64,000 nt of DNA from Erwinia sp. E_sp_B01_1. Its GTDB lineage: Bacteria; Pseudomonadota; Gammaproteobacteria; Enterobacterales; Enterobacteriaceae. How positions within the stretch are numbered: position 1 is the stretch's first letter; every line of letters begins with the position of its first letter. The notes below the pieces were generated by a model. The model made no database searches and was not told the DNA's origin. It was given only the letters and a program-made list of their open reading frames with translations. The stretch spans positions 4,030,001 through 4,094,000 of the forward strand of contig NZ_CP142208.1 of assembly GCF_036865545.1 (NCBI RefSeq), given 5' to 3'. Positions 28,118 to 36,879 of this stretch are shown here, in pieces. The position numbers were made by a program, and so were the translations under genes.

Positions 28118-30741
28118 GTGCAGGCAGCAGCCGGTTTGCAACGCCTGATCCTGTCGAACGGTTTGCGGGTCAATCTGATCCACGATCCCAACGCCAGCCG
28201 GGCTGCTGCCCTGTTTCAGCTCTCCGCAGGAAGTCACGACGCGCCAGCCCGCTGGCCGGGGCTGGCGCACCTGCTTGAGCACGTCCTGTTTGCCGGAAGC
28301 GAAAACTATCGGGCCGAACAGCGGCTGATGGCCTGGGGGCCAGCCTCCGGCGCACGACTGAACGCGACCACCCACGCCCATTATACAGCCTGGTTTTTTG
28401 ATATTGCCGCCGATCGGCTGGCAGAAGGCCTGCCAAGGCTGGTTGATATGCTTGCCAGGCCGCTGCTGGCCCTTGAGTCCGTGCGCCAGGAAGCGGCCGT
28501 GATTGACGCAGAGTTCCAGATGCTGACCCGGCATACCGACACGCTTTGTGAGGCGGCGTTAAGTCAGGCGATTGTCACGCCCCAGCGGCTGCACGATTTT
28601 CATGTCGGCAATCGGCAAGCTTTTGGCGAGGATTACTCCGCACTGCAACTGGCCCTTAAGGCATATCATCAACGGTTTTTCCGTGCTGACGGGCTGGAGT
28701 TGTGGCTCCAGGGGCCGCAGTCTCTGGAGACGCTGGCCCGGCTTGCACAATCCGTCGCCAGCGCCTTCAGCCCTGTGCCCACCGGACCCCAGTCAGCTCA
28801 GCCTGTGCTCAGTCTTAACACCCGCCACAGCTATGGCCTGAACTGTGGCACGGCTGAACGCCTCTGCCTGAGTTTTGCTGTTGCGGCGGAACATCGTCCC
28901 CTGTTGTCGATGCTGCGCGAAATGCTGAGTGATAACGCAGCGCACAGCCTGCTGGCCAGGCTGCGGGAGGGAGAACTTTGCGATTCGCTGCAACTGACCG
29001 AACCCTGGCGCAGTCCCCGGCAGTCGCTGACTGGCGTGATGTTTGAGCTTTGCGAAGCCGCAAATCCTGCGGCCATTGAAGCGATATTTTACCCCTGGCT
29101 CAGCTACGCTGCCCGTCTGGAGAGTACCCGGCTTAAGCACTACGCCCGCCTGGCAGGACGCCGGTTTCGCCAGCTCGCAAGCCTGGATCAGCTCCGTGCC
29201 AGAGCCTTTGGTCTGATTCCGCCGGATAACGAAGCGGGGTTAGCTGAAAGCTGGCAGGCGCTGATGGCAACCTTGCTCTCCAGGCCGCCAACACGCCTGT
29301 GGGTCAGCCCGATCGTGGCTGCCAGCCCCGTTCAGGTGCAGGGCTTTACCCTGAATAGCGGGATTATTGCCTGGCCAGAACGCGCGGCTGGCAATCAGGA
29401 AGCGTCGGTTACTGCTCTGCCTGAGCCTGCCAACACCGCCATGACAGCCCCGCCGCCGATCACCGATGCGGTGCAACGGCAGGCCTGTGCCATCAGGAAA
29501 GGAGAGTCTCCCTGCGATCACCAGCCCGTCGGCGATGCCTTTCCGGATTTCAGCAACGCTTTTTATTCCGACACTCTGCCGCTGACGCTTCCGCCGTTGC
29601 CTGACGAGACGGCTCCGCTAAGGCAGATCCCCGCCTCAGGCACGCCTTTGCTGCTGATTAACCCCTGTCCCGGAGAGCCGCTTACGCGCCGTGCAGCCTG
29701 CCTGATCGAAGCGGCGCTGCAACCGGTTTCCGGGCTTTGTCAGCATCAGGGTGGCGAGCTACACTGGGGGCAGCAACAGGGCATCTGGCTTCTTCAGCTA
29801 AGTGGAACGCCCGCACTGCTGCAAACTGTTCTTGCCGCCGTGACAGACGCATTAAGCCACCCTTCAGCCACGGTAGCGGCTCAGGGCGATCGCCTGTTCC
29901 GCAAAGCATGCCGCGCGATAAATGCGGACATTGCCATCCGGGCTTTGCTGGCCCATCTTCCGGACAGGCTTACCGGTGAGGCTTACCTGACAGATCAACC
30001 GGCGGACTCAGGCTCAACTCAGGAAACGCCAGGCAAGACGCTGACTTCCGGCTTGCAGGCAGCAACGCCTGACTCTTTGCCGGACCAGCCCTGGCAGGCT
30101 GTTCTGTATGGGGGAGAGGAGGATTTGCATCAGGCTTTATCGCGCCTGCTTTCCCTCTGGCCTGGCGGTGTCAGTTCAATGCCTGAAACCAGATTGCCCG
30201 GTAGTGCTGGTGGCCATCATCGGGTTTTTCCGGCTACGGCTCAGGATACCGCCGTGCTGCTGTTCTGCCCGCTGGCGGAAATCAGCGCCGGGTGCCTGGC
30301 AGCATGGCAGCTACTGGCCGCGCTGTTTGAGCCGCGTTTTTTTCAGCGATTGCGTGTTGAACTGAACATCGGTTACGTGGTGAGTTGCCGCTTTCATTTT
30401 TCAGCCGGGGAAGCGGGGATCCTTTTTGCCCTGCAATCACCGACGTTGAATTTAAGCCAGCTTTCGCACCATATCCTGGATTTTATAGCAAATATGGCTG
30501 ATTTTATGCGGGAAATTTCAAGCCTCTGGCTCGAAGAAAAGCGCGCGGACCTCATCAACGCTTTGCCCCCCTCAGGCCAGAAAACCCCGGACAATGTCTT
30601 GAGCACTGGGGTTATCAGCAGCTTGCTCTGCCGGTTTTGACGCCCGAAGTTATCAGCGCAATGTCTCATGACAGTCTCCAGCGCTATTTCCGCCTTTTCA
30701 GCAGTGAAAAGCAGCGCTGGTGCTGGCTGAGCAATACATAA
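28118..30741 (+). pseudogene. pqqF: PqqF metallopeptidase, C-terminus frameshifted
   Basis: M16-family zinc peptidase thought to trim the crosslinked PqqA. GTG start at 28118, two bases after pqqE. The inverted zinc motif HLLEH lies near residue 50 with the downstream Glu in EAAVIDAEF. The open frame stops at 30640 after 840 residues, but another frame continues without interruption to a TAA at 30739-30741 and reads EHWGYQQLALPVLTPE, a typical PqqF tail. Adding one base in the C6 run at 30566-30571 (or the A4/C4 runs at 30581-30588) joins them into about 874 residues. As written, only the last 30 or so residues are altered, so activity might survive. Not essential for PQQ in some hosts. Confidence 0.85.
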
Positions 30742-30748
30742 TCCTGTT

Positions 30749-31684
30749 TTATCCCCGCGGTGCCTGTGTGCCCCCAAGCACGGGCAGCACTTCGCGCATC
30801 AGTGCCAGAAAGGTTCGCAGTTTGGCCGGATAGAAGCGTGCATAAGGATAAACCAGATAGACGGGGAGGGGCGCTGCATGCCACGCCGGGCAGAGGTGCC
30901 GTAATCTTCCCTGTTCAATGTCCTCTTTTACCACCCATGACGAGGCAATCCCGATGCCCATGCCTGCCAGCACAGAATGGCGCAGCGCATAGAGGCTGTC
31001 GGTCAGCAACTGTGGACGAATATCAATGCGCTGCGTTTCCCCCTGCCCGTTATTCAGCACCACTTCCTGACGATAAAAAGTGCTCAGGGCAACCCAGGGA
31101 AAATCGGCCAGCGCGGCTGGATGTTCTGCTACCGGGCGGTCTTTTAACAGGGCGGGCGAGGCGATCAGGATGCGTGGAACTTCTGCCACCAGCACCGCAA
31201 CCACGGAAGGATCCGTCATCGCCCCCACGTGAACAGCACAGTCTATTCCCTCTGCAATAAATTCCGGACGCCGGTCGCTGAGCATCCATTCCACGGTCAT
31301 TTTGGGATAGTTACGCAGGTATTCCTGCAGGGGCGCAATCATCTGATCCTGCCCAAAAGCGTGCGGGACCAGCACCCGCAGCGTGCCTTTAGGTTCCTCT
31401 GCCGATCCCCGCAGATCGTCCTCGATCGCCTGCCATCTCTCCACCAGCGCCCTGGCATGAGTGAAACAGCGTTCACCGTCTTCCGTCAGCTTCATGATGT
31501 GGGTGGTGCGTTGCAGCAGCTTTACGCCCAGCAGACGCTCAAGGGATTGCAGCCGTCGGCTGACGGTAGGCTGGGTGGTGTTGAGACGCACAGCCGCCGC
31601 AGACAAACTGCCCGCTTCGACTATCCGTACAAAAGTTTGCATTAACTCTATGCGATCAATGCCTGACAGAGAGGATTCATTCAT
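30749..31684 (-). CDS. LysR-family regulator
   Basis: 311 residues. N-terminal winged helix-turn-helix (MQTFVRIVEAGSLSAAAVRLNTTQPTVSRRLQSLE, about 15-50, read in parts) and C-terminal effector domain. CrgA/YhjC-like group. Divergent from an MFS gene that it probably regulates. A 15-bp dyad overlaps its start codon, suggesting autoregulation or a start slightly further in at Met15. Confidence 0.88.
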   Translation of the reverse strand: MNESSLSGIDRIELMQTFVRIVEAGSLSAAAVRLNTTQPTVSRRLQSLERLLGVKLLQRTTHIMKLTEDGERCFTHARALVERWQAIEDDLRGSAEEPKGTLRVLVPHAFGQDQMIAPLQEYLRNYPKMTVEWMLSDRRPEFIAEGIDCAVHVGAMTDPSVVAVLVAEVPRILIASPALLKDRPVAEHPAALADFPWVALSTFYRQEVVLNNGQGETQRIDIRPQLLTDSLYALRHSVLAGMGIGIASSWVVKEDIEQGRLRHLCPAWHAAPLPVYLVYPYARFYPAKLRTFLALMREVLPVLGGTQAPRG

Positions 31685-31697
31685 ACGTACAACGTAT
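31683..31697. promoter_or_regulatory. LysR-type operator dyad
   Basis: Perfect repeat ATACGT-ACA-ACGTAT containing the T-N11-A pattern of LysR boxes, between the divergent regulator and MFS gene and overlapping the regulator's start codon (31682-31684). Confidence 0.65.
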
Positions 31698-31779
31698 AAC
31701 AGTTCTACTGGCCGGGGGGCTACCCTGAAGCGCTGAATAGGGTAAAAATGTGATCATCATCGCACAACAGGTAAACCCT

Positions 31780-32985
31780 ATGTCCCTTACAGAGTCAGTC
31801 CCTACTTCAGAGCAAAAGGTCAGCGGCAGCACTGTGCTGATGCTCGCTACCGGAGCCGGATTCGCCGTAGCCTCTATTTATTACAGCCAGCCTATGCTCG
31901 GGATTCTGGTCAATGAGTTACATGCCGGCGTCGGTCTTGTTGGGCTGGTGCCCACTCTGACCCAGATTGGCTACGCGCTGGGGATTTTATTGCTGGCTCC
32001 GCTGGGCGATCGCCATGATCGCCGCCAGATCATTATTCTGAAAGGCCTGCTGCTGACGTTAGCTTTACTGCTCAGCGCCTTCAGCGGCAGTATCACCATG
32101 CTGATGGTCGCCAGTCTGGCGGTAGGCATTGCGGCTACCATGGCCCAGGATATCGTTCCGGCTGCCGCGACGCTCTCGCCTGCGGCACAACGGGGCAAGA
32201 CGGTTGGCACTGTGATGACCGGTCTGCTGTTGGGCATTCTGCTTTCCAGGGTATTGAGTGGTTTTGTGGCCGAGTATTTTGGCTGGCGCAGTATGTTCGT
32301 CGCTGCCGCAGTGATGGTTGTCACTATTACTCTGGTGATCTGGCGCAGCCTTCCTGCGATTCCTGCCAGCACTCCCCTGAGTTATCCCGCCTTGCTGGCG
32401 TCGATGCGTCATCTCTGGACCGCTTATAAACCGCTGCGCAGAGCCACGCTGGCCCAGGCTCTGCTCTCTGTAGGCTTCAGTGCCTTCTGGTCCACGCTGG
32501 CGGTGATGTTACATGACGTTTATCACCTGGGAAGCGCCACCGCCGGGATGTTTGGTCTGGCGGGTGCCGCAGGCGCACTGGCAGCACCGCTGGCCGGAAC
32601 GCTTGCAGATCGTCGTGGTCCCGAACTGGTGACACGCATCGGCACCTCTCTGGCTACTCTCTCTTTTGCGGCGATGTTTCTGCTGCCGTTGTTACCGGCG
32701 CCGTGGCAGCTGGCGTTGATTGTGGTTTCGGCCATCGGCTTTGATTTTGGCGTCCAGTCAACGCTGGTCTCGCATCAGTCCATCATCTTTAGCCTGGAAC
32801 CAGCCGCCCGCAGCCGTCTTAACGCGCTGATGTTTACCGGTGTCTTTATCGGCATGGCGACAGGTTCGGCACTTGGCAGCCTGATCCTTGAAAAAGCGGG
32901 CTGGCAAGGCGTGGTTATGCTGCTGACCGCGGCAGGTTTGGGCAGCATGGTGGTGCGGTGGATGAGCCGTAAACAGGCGGCATAA
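31780..32985 (+). CDS. MFS transporter, DHA1 efflux type
   Basis: 401 residues from MSLTESVPTSE at 31780; an in-frame start at 31750 is possible. Twelve hydrophobic segments; YYSQPMLGILVNEL in TM1 and the loop GDRHDRRQII after TM2 match the motif A of the DHA1 group, close to YgaY-like exporters. Divergently paired with a LysR regulator. Substrate unknown. A weak GC hairpin (GCGCC/GGCGC) follows the stop. Confidence 0.85.
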   Translation: MSLTESVPTSEQKVSGSTVLMLATGAGFAVASIYYSQPMLGILVNELHAGVGLVGLVPTLTQIGYALGILLLAPLGDRHDRRQIIILKGLLLTLALLLSAFSGSITMLMVASLAVGIAATMAQDIVPAAATLSPAAQRGKTVGTVMTGLLLGILLSRVLSGFVAEYFGWRSMFVAAAVMVVTITLVIWRSLPAIPASTPLSYPALLASMRHLWTAYKPLRRATLAQALLSVGFSAFWSTLAVMLHDVYHLGSATAGMFGLAGAAGALAAPLAGTLADRRGPELVTRIGTSLATLSFAAMFLLPLLPAPWQLALIVVSAIGFDFGVQSTLVSHQSIIFSLEPAARSRLNALMFTGVFIGMATGSALGSLILEKAGWQGVVMLLTAAGLGSMVVRWMSRKQAA

Positions 32986-33041
32986 AAGCGCCCGTCAGGC
33001 GCAAAAAGCCCGCAGCCGGAGGTGAATCAACGCGAGAAGGA

Positions 33042-33257
33042 CTATTTTTTTGATTTGTATCGCGTAGGCCAAATCTGTTCTGGTGTCTCATCCAGGGCAG
33101 CCGCTATCAACTGCTCTCCTTTAGGCCAGGGACGGCGTAAAGCGTTGGATAAGGTTGAAGAGGCCAGCCCGGAATCGCGGGATAAAGCCGATAAGGTTGT
33201 TCCTTTTTTCTTTAATGCCGCGATAATATCTGCGGGGTGCCAATCCACTCGATTCAT
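33042..33257 (-). CDS. Ner/Nlp-family helix-turn-helix protein
   Basis: 71 residues from MNRVDWHPADIIA at 33257; a longer frame to 33308 adds 17 residues without a better start. Matches the family of phage Mu Ner and enterobacterial Nlp (SfsB): DWHPADIIAALKKKG, SALSRDSGLASSTLSNAL helix-turn-helix, then RPWPKGEQLIAAAL and IWPTRY. A small DNA-binding regulator, phage-derived in origin. It faces the C-protein gene across a 126-bp gap that holds the C-box, so the two may be cross-regulated. Confidence 0.85.
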   Translation of the reverse strand: MNRVDWHPADIIAALKKKGTTLSALSRDSGLASSTLSNALRRPWPKGEQLIAAALDETPEQIWPTRYKSKK

Positions 33258-33333
33258 AGTTCTTCTCAGCGTTGCGGATAAAAGTCTCACTTGTAGACGA
33301 TGAGTCACAATGATACCACGATATTTTTCAATT

Positions 33334-33364
33334 GTGACTAATAGTCCGTGGACTAAAAGACTAC
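33334..33364. promoter_or_regulatory. C-box operator of restriction-modification controller type
   Basis: GACTAATAGTC (33336-33346, perfect GACTnnnAGTC), spacer CGTG, then GACTAAAAGAC (33351-33361, one mismatch). This tandem arrangement with a 4-base spacer is the arrangement recognised by controller proteins of type II restriction-modification systems (for example C.Esp1396I and C.PvuII). It ends 22 bp before the start of the HTH gene at 33384. Confidence 0.85.
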
Positions 33365-33383
33365 AAAGCGCAATGCTGAGCAG

Positions 33384-33614
33384 ATGGAAAAACTAAACAC
33401 CATTAAAATTCTTTTTGGAAAAAGAGTAAAACAACTCAGACTGCAGGCAGGCTTGTCGCAAGAAGCTTTTGCATTAAAATGCGGCTTGGATCGCACCTAT
33501 GTTTCTGGAATTGAACGAGGTTTGCGCAACCCGACTTTGGAAGTTATCGCTATCCTGGCGAGAGGATTGGGGATAGAGATGAAAACCCTCATTGAGTTCG
33601 AACATAAGATTTAA
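33384..33614 (+). CDS. XRE-family protein of the restriction-modification controller (C protein) type
   Basis: 76 residues, the size of C proteins. Single helix-turn-helix domain: FGKRVKQLRLQAGLSQEAFA, CGLDRTYVSGIERGLRNPT with recognition helix, then LEVIAILARGLGIEMKTLIEFE. The LDRTYVSGIER stretch is near-identical to known controller proteins. The promoter carries a C-box, so autoregulation by activation then repression is expected. No methyltransferase or endonuclease gene lies on either side; it is an orphan in this window. The gene and following 250 bp are more AT-rich than the surroundings, suggesting transfer. Confidence 0.85.
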   Translation: MEKLNTIKILFGKRVKQLRLQAGLSQEAFALKCGLDRTYVSGIERGLRNPTLEVIAILARGLGIEMKTLIEFEHKI

Positions 33615-34387
33615 ATATTTTTATTTTTTTATTCTCAATAAATTCATTCTGTTAACTTCCGCATTTAGTAATATTTACTTACCAGGCTAATAAAAAACAA
33701 ACTTTTCAGTTTTAACTTATAAAAAACGTTATTTTTTTCAGATTTTTCTGCTCTCGTTTTTTTAAGCGGAGAACTGATTTTCTGAACATCTCCCCTCCTC
33801 CCCGTCAAAGAATGCCGGAAAAACCTTTCGACGTTAATTCTCTGAGTCTTCATTTTTTAACGGATCGTTTGTCTGCGGATATACAGTCGTTGAGGCAGAT
33901 TCCCGGCGAGCTTTTAAGCTTCGCGTGAGGGCCTTCAGGCCGCGATGCGAAGAGCGTATGGTCGATGCCTTAATGATACGCTCGCCGCCTGGCTCACCGG
34001 GTGGCGTGGAACGGTCCCCTGAGCAGAATGGTCAGCCCCTTCTCTGGCCTGAGCACTTTGCTGGCTACGGGGGGAAAATCGTTAAGCGCGCCCCGGCCCT
34101 CACGGCCTTTGAGATAAATTTTTTCTTTATCAGACAGAATCAATTCCCGTTTTTAAAAGAAAGATGCAGGAAATCGCGGTATCAAATAACAATGGTAATG
34201 GTTATCAAAACCATTTATTTAGCGGAATAGTTAATATTACAACGTAAATAATTATCACTTAACTATCAGAGTGTTATGCAGATAACGTCGGGGGATAAAA
34301 AAGCCATTAAATGGTTTTTATTTCAACAACAGACGTGCATAATGCCCACCATTAACGCTGAAAAAAATATTACCTAATGGAGCCACT
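33615..34387. other. Intergenic region: AT-rich stretch, structured GC-rich island, ftnA promoter
   Basis: No gene assigned over 770 bp. 33615-33860 is very AT-rich. 33890-34080 is a GC-rich island with several inverted repeats: GGCCT-TC-AGGCC (33930-33941 area), GAGCGTAT (33952-33959) with ATACGCTC (33976-33983), and CACC-GG-GTG nearby. On the minus strand an open frame of about 65 codons (33834-34031) has no ATG. The final 200 bp is AT-rich and holds ftnA promoter elements: a TGCATAAT extended -10-like element near 34336 and Fur-like stretches (GGTAATGGTTATCA near 34195, AATAATTATCA near 34247). Confidence 0.5.
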
Positions 34388-34897
34388 ATGCTGACTGCTG
34401 ATATGACCGCCAAACTGAACGATCAATTAAATCTTGAGTTCTTTTCTGCCAATCTTTATCTGCAAATGAGTGCCTGGTGTGCTGATAAAGGCTTTGAGGG
34501 CGCTGCAGCGTTTATGCGTGAGCACTCAGCAGAAGAGATGCAGCACATGCAGCGTCTGTTCAACTACCTCAGTGACACCGGAGCCATGCCGGTTCTGGGT
34601 TCCATTGCGGCCCCGCCGGTTACCTTTAACTCGCTGAATGAAGTGCTGGAACAGGCTTACGAGCACGAAAAGCTGATCACCAGTAAAATCAACGAGCTGG
34701 CTCATGCAGCCATGACTACCCAGGACTATTCGACCTTTAACTTCCTGCAATGGTACGTTTCCGAGCAGCATGAAGAAGAGAAACTGTTCAAATCAGTGCT
34801 GGATAAACTGGCGCTGGTGGGTACCGGTGGACAGGGTATGTTCTTCGTCGATAAAGACCTGATGAAAATGAGCAGCACCAGCAATCCTCAGTCTTAA
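34388..34897 (+). CDS. ftnA: Ferritin (bacterial non-heme)
   Basis: 169 residues, close to E. coli FtnA (165). Iron-storage protein of 24 subunits. Ferroxidase ligands visible: Glu17 region ([15 protein letters not shown]), [10 protein letters not shown] with Glu/His, and [15 protein letters not shown] 7-8 bases before the ATG. Fur-like sequences upstream suit the Fur/iron-dependent induction known for E. coli ftnA. Ends at a strong terminator shared with the convergent GNAT gene. Confidence 0.96.
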   Translation: MLTADMTAKLNDQLNLEFFSANLYLQMSAWCADKGFEGAAAFMREHSAEEMQHMQRLFNYLSDTGAMPVLGSIAAPPVTFNSLNEVLEQAYEHEKLITSKINELAHAAMTTQDYSTFNFLQWYVSEQHEEEKLFKSVLDKLALVGTGGQGMFFVDKDLMKMSSTSNPQS

Positions 34898-34936
34898 TCG
34901 CCCCTGGCGAAGAGCGTCACTTGCTCACAGACCGTT

Positions 34937-34962
34937 AAAAAGGAGCCTTCAGGGCTCCTTTC
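34937..34962. terminator. Bidirectional terminator ftnA / GNAT
   Basis: Stem AAGGAGCC/GGCTCCTT with 5-nt loop, flanked by AAA and TTT, 40 bp after ftnA and 50 bp from the stop of the convergent acetyltransferase gene. Confidence 0.85.
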
Positions 34963-35012
34963 TCATTACTGCCTGTCAGCGCCGCCGATCACCCTTTGCA
35001 GACTCCAGCGTC

Positions 35013-35513
35013 CTACTTCGGCAGCGACAAACGATAGAATTTAGTGTCGACCTGCATCAGCGGAAACGCAGAAGGCAGAGCGTTTACACTGACGTCACGA
35101 AAACCGTTTTTCTCGTAAAATCGGTGTGCGGCGATAAATTTGTCGGTGGTGCCCAGCCAGATATCCTTCAGCTTACGCTGGCTGGCATGGCCAAGCAGCG
35201 TATTTAACAGCGCATTCGCTACGCCATGCTGTTTGCCGCGATAGTCGCTGGCCACAAACATCTTTCGCAGTGCAGCCTGTTGCAGACCGATATCCTTCAG
35301 ACCGATAGATCCCACAACCCGATCCCCGGCCAGCGCCAGCCAGAAATCGCCTGTTCCGCGCTGATAATACTGCTCAATTTCGTTAAGATCCGGCTGCTGT
35401 TCGGCGGTAATGGCAATGCCAAATTCCTGCGTCTGAATGGGCAAAATCAACGCCAGAACGGCCTGCTGAAAACGGGGTTGATAACGGTGAAGTGACACGT
35501 TGAGCGACATCAT
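35013..35513 (-). CDS. GNAT-family N-acetyltransferase
   Basis: 166 residues. Central acetyl-CoA-binding motif A appears as LRKMFVASDYRGKQHGVANALLNTLL (about 88-113; RGKQHGVA is the Q/RxxGxG/A loop), followed by the family HRFYEKNGFRDV near 140. Substrate unknown; could be a small molecule or protein amine. Single gene. Confidence 0.85.
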   Translation of the reverse strand: MMSLNVSLHRYQPRFQQAVLALILPIQTQEFGIAITAEQQPDLNEIEQYYQRGTGDFWLALAGDRVVGSIGLKDIGLQQAALRKMFVASDYRGKQHGVANALLNTLLGHASQRKLKDIWLGTTDKFIAAHRFYEKNGFRDVSVNALPSAFPLMQVDTKFYRLSLPK

Positions 35514-35610
35514 GCTGCACTCTTAGCCAGGGAAGATGAAAGTACTGTACCACGATAATCGACAATTTATATTTATCAATTGTACTGAGGTCAGGTCCGA
35601 AAAGAGGGCT

Positions 35611-35718
35611 TTAAGGCAGTCTCTCATCCAGCAGCAGAGCACCGGTACAGGCGGTGTTGGTGTGCCCATCTGGATAAGCGCCCTGGGCTGCGGCCAGCAG
35701 GGAATAACGAGGGCGCAT
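35611..35718 (-). CDS. Possible 35-residue small protein
   Basis: An ATG at 35716-35718 has a good AAGGAA ribosome-binding site six bases upstream and opens 36 codons to a TAA at 35611-35613. The peptide begins MRPRYSLLAAAQG and continues with YPDGHTNTACTGALLL. It has no recognised homologue. It lies alone in a 300-bp gap between the GNAT and methyltransferase genes, on the same strand as both. Could be a real small protein or the eroded end of a larger gene. Confidence 0.35.
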   Translation of the reverse strand: MRPRYSLLAAAQGAYPDGHTNTACTGALLLDERLP

Positions 35719-35812
35719 TGCCGTTCCTTATAAAACTGAAGACGTTAAGGCAGTGCCTGCCAGGGTAGATGACAGAAGGGTGACAGCGGGCAAGCCACCC
35801 GCTGTGGCAGGA

Positions 35813-36487
35813 TTATTTCTTTTGTAGTAAATAGCTGTTTTCAAAACCAGGAATGCTGCCAATTACGTCATAGGCAGAGAAATAGCCGCCCGCGCGTAGC
35901 AGATCCACAGCCGGGCCAACTTCCGGGGAATACTGATGATCCCGATAGTCATCAAAGACAATGAATCCGCCCTGTATGACGGTCGGAGAATAGAGCAGAA
36001 AATCGAGTAAGACGTGACGTCCCTGATGTCCGCCATCAATGTGTAACAGTGCTGTTCTTGGTGCTAACGCCTTAACGCGCTCCACGCTGAGTTCGGAATA
36101 CCCCCGAATCAGATGCACTTCCGGAAAGAGTTTCTGGTGGTAAAAACCCAGCTCAAGCTCCTGTTTCGGCAGTTCCATTGGATCAATACTGATAATCCTT
36201 CTTTTACGCTGGCAGACCTCATTCATAAACGAGGTGGATTTGCCTTTCCAGACGCCGATTTCAATGATGTCGCCCTCAGCATTGGCATTGGAAAGCAACC
36301 AGCAAAGGTATCCGAGGCATTTTACGTGACTGTGAAACGACAGCTCTTTTCGCGCCATCGCCAGCTCAGGCGGTAATTCAGCCTGTGCTGAGATAAAGTC
36401 GTCACTGACGCGATCCCAGACTTCATCCAGGGTCTTTGTTAATTCCGGATCCTGTAAAAATACTTTTAAATCAGCAAGCTCAATCAT
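35813..36487 (-). CDS. Class I SAM-dependent methyltransferase, CmcI/Methyltransf_24 type
   Basis: 224 residues. SAM-binding motif I reads IIEIGVWKGKSTSFM (about 74-88), with IISIDPMELPK as the acidic loop after strand 2, then ALLHIDGGHQGRHVLLDF and GGFIVFDDYRDHQY, typical for sugar O-methyltransferase/cephalosporin hydroxylase-like enzymes that use metal. Often linked to glycan or secondary-metabolite modification, but the neighbours here give no pathway. Confidence 0.8.
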   Translation of the reverse strand: MIELADLKVFLQDPELTKTLDEVWDRVSDDFISAQAELPPELAMARKELSFHSHVKCLGYLCWLLSNANAEGDIIEIGVWKGKSTSFMNEVCQRKRRIISIDPMELPKQELELGFYHQKLFPEVHLIRGYSELSVERVKALAPRTALLHIDGGHQGRHVLLDFLLYSPTVIQGGFIVFDDYRDHQYSPEVGPAVDLLRAGGYFSAYDVIGSIPGFENSYLLQKK

Positions 36488-36879
36488 TTTTCACACCCTG
36501 TAATCAGTGAATTTGCTCTCATATACTCTCTGTTCAGGTGGGTGATAAAGTCCGGCCTGAACCTGATATCGTCCTGATGAAAGCCGTCACAACGCCTCAG
36601 GCAGTAAAGAAAAGCCCATTTTGCTGAGCATAAATTTGCCATAATGCACGCTGGATTGAGGCGAGGAATAGCTGATGTTTAGCTGCTTATTTCACCGGAT
36701 AAATTTCACATTCTGCTTGTCATCAGCATGAATCAGAACAGGGAAGGCGCTCTTTATCGCATGATGTTGCTTCGCTAACGGGCGTAATGCCGTCTGCTGC
36801 ATAACCTCCTGCATTTTCGCTATTTCCGCCCTTTTTCCCCCTCCGGCATACTGAAAACTCTTCTTCTGGGGGGGCCGTC
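36488..36879. other. Intergenic region, nothing assigned
   Basis: About 390 bp between divergent genes. I see no convincing ORF, hairpin or recognised operator; presumably holds the promoters of the methyltransferase and the desaturase. Confidence 0.4.

Noticed and set aside
33925..34230. 101-codon plus-strand ORF upstream of ftnA
   Set aside because: Composition and lack of any family pattern or ribosome-binding site; it spans the structured island and the ftnA promoter region.
34298..34321. Hairpin-like AAAAAGCCATTAAATGGTTTTT upstream of ftnA as a terminator
   Set aside because: Stem is only about four GC/AT pairs with a bulge and no gene ends upstream of it; not supported.
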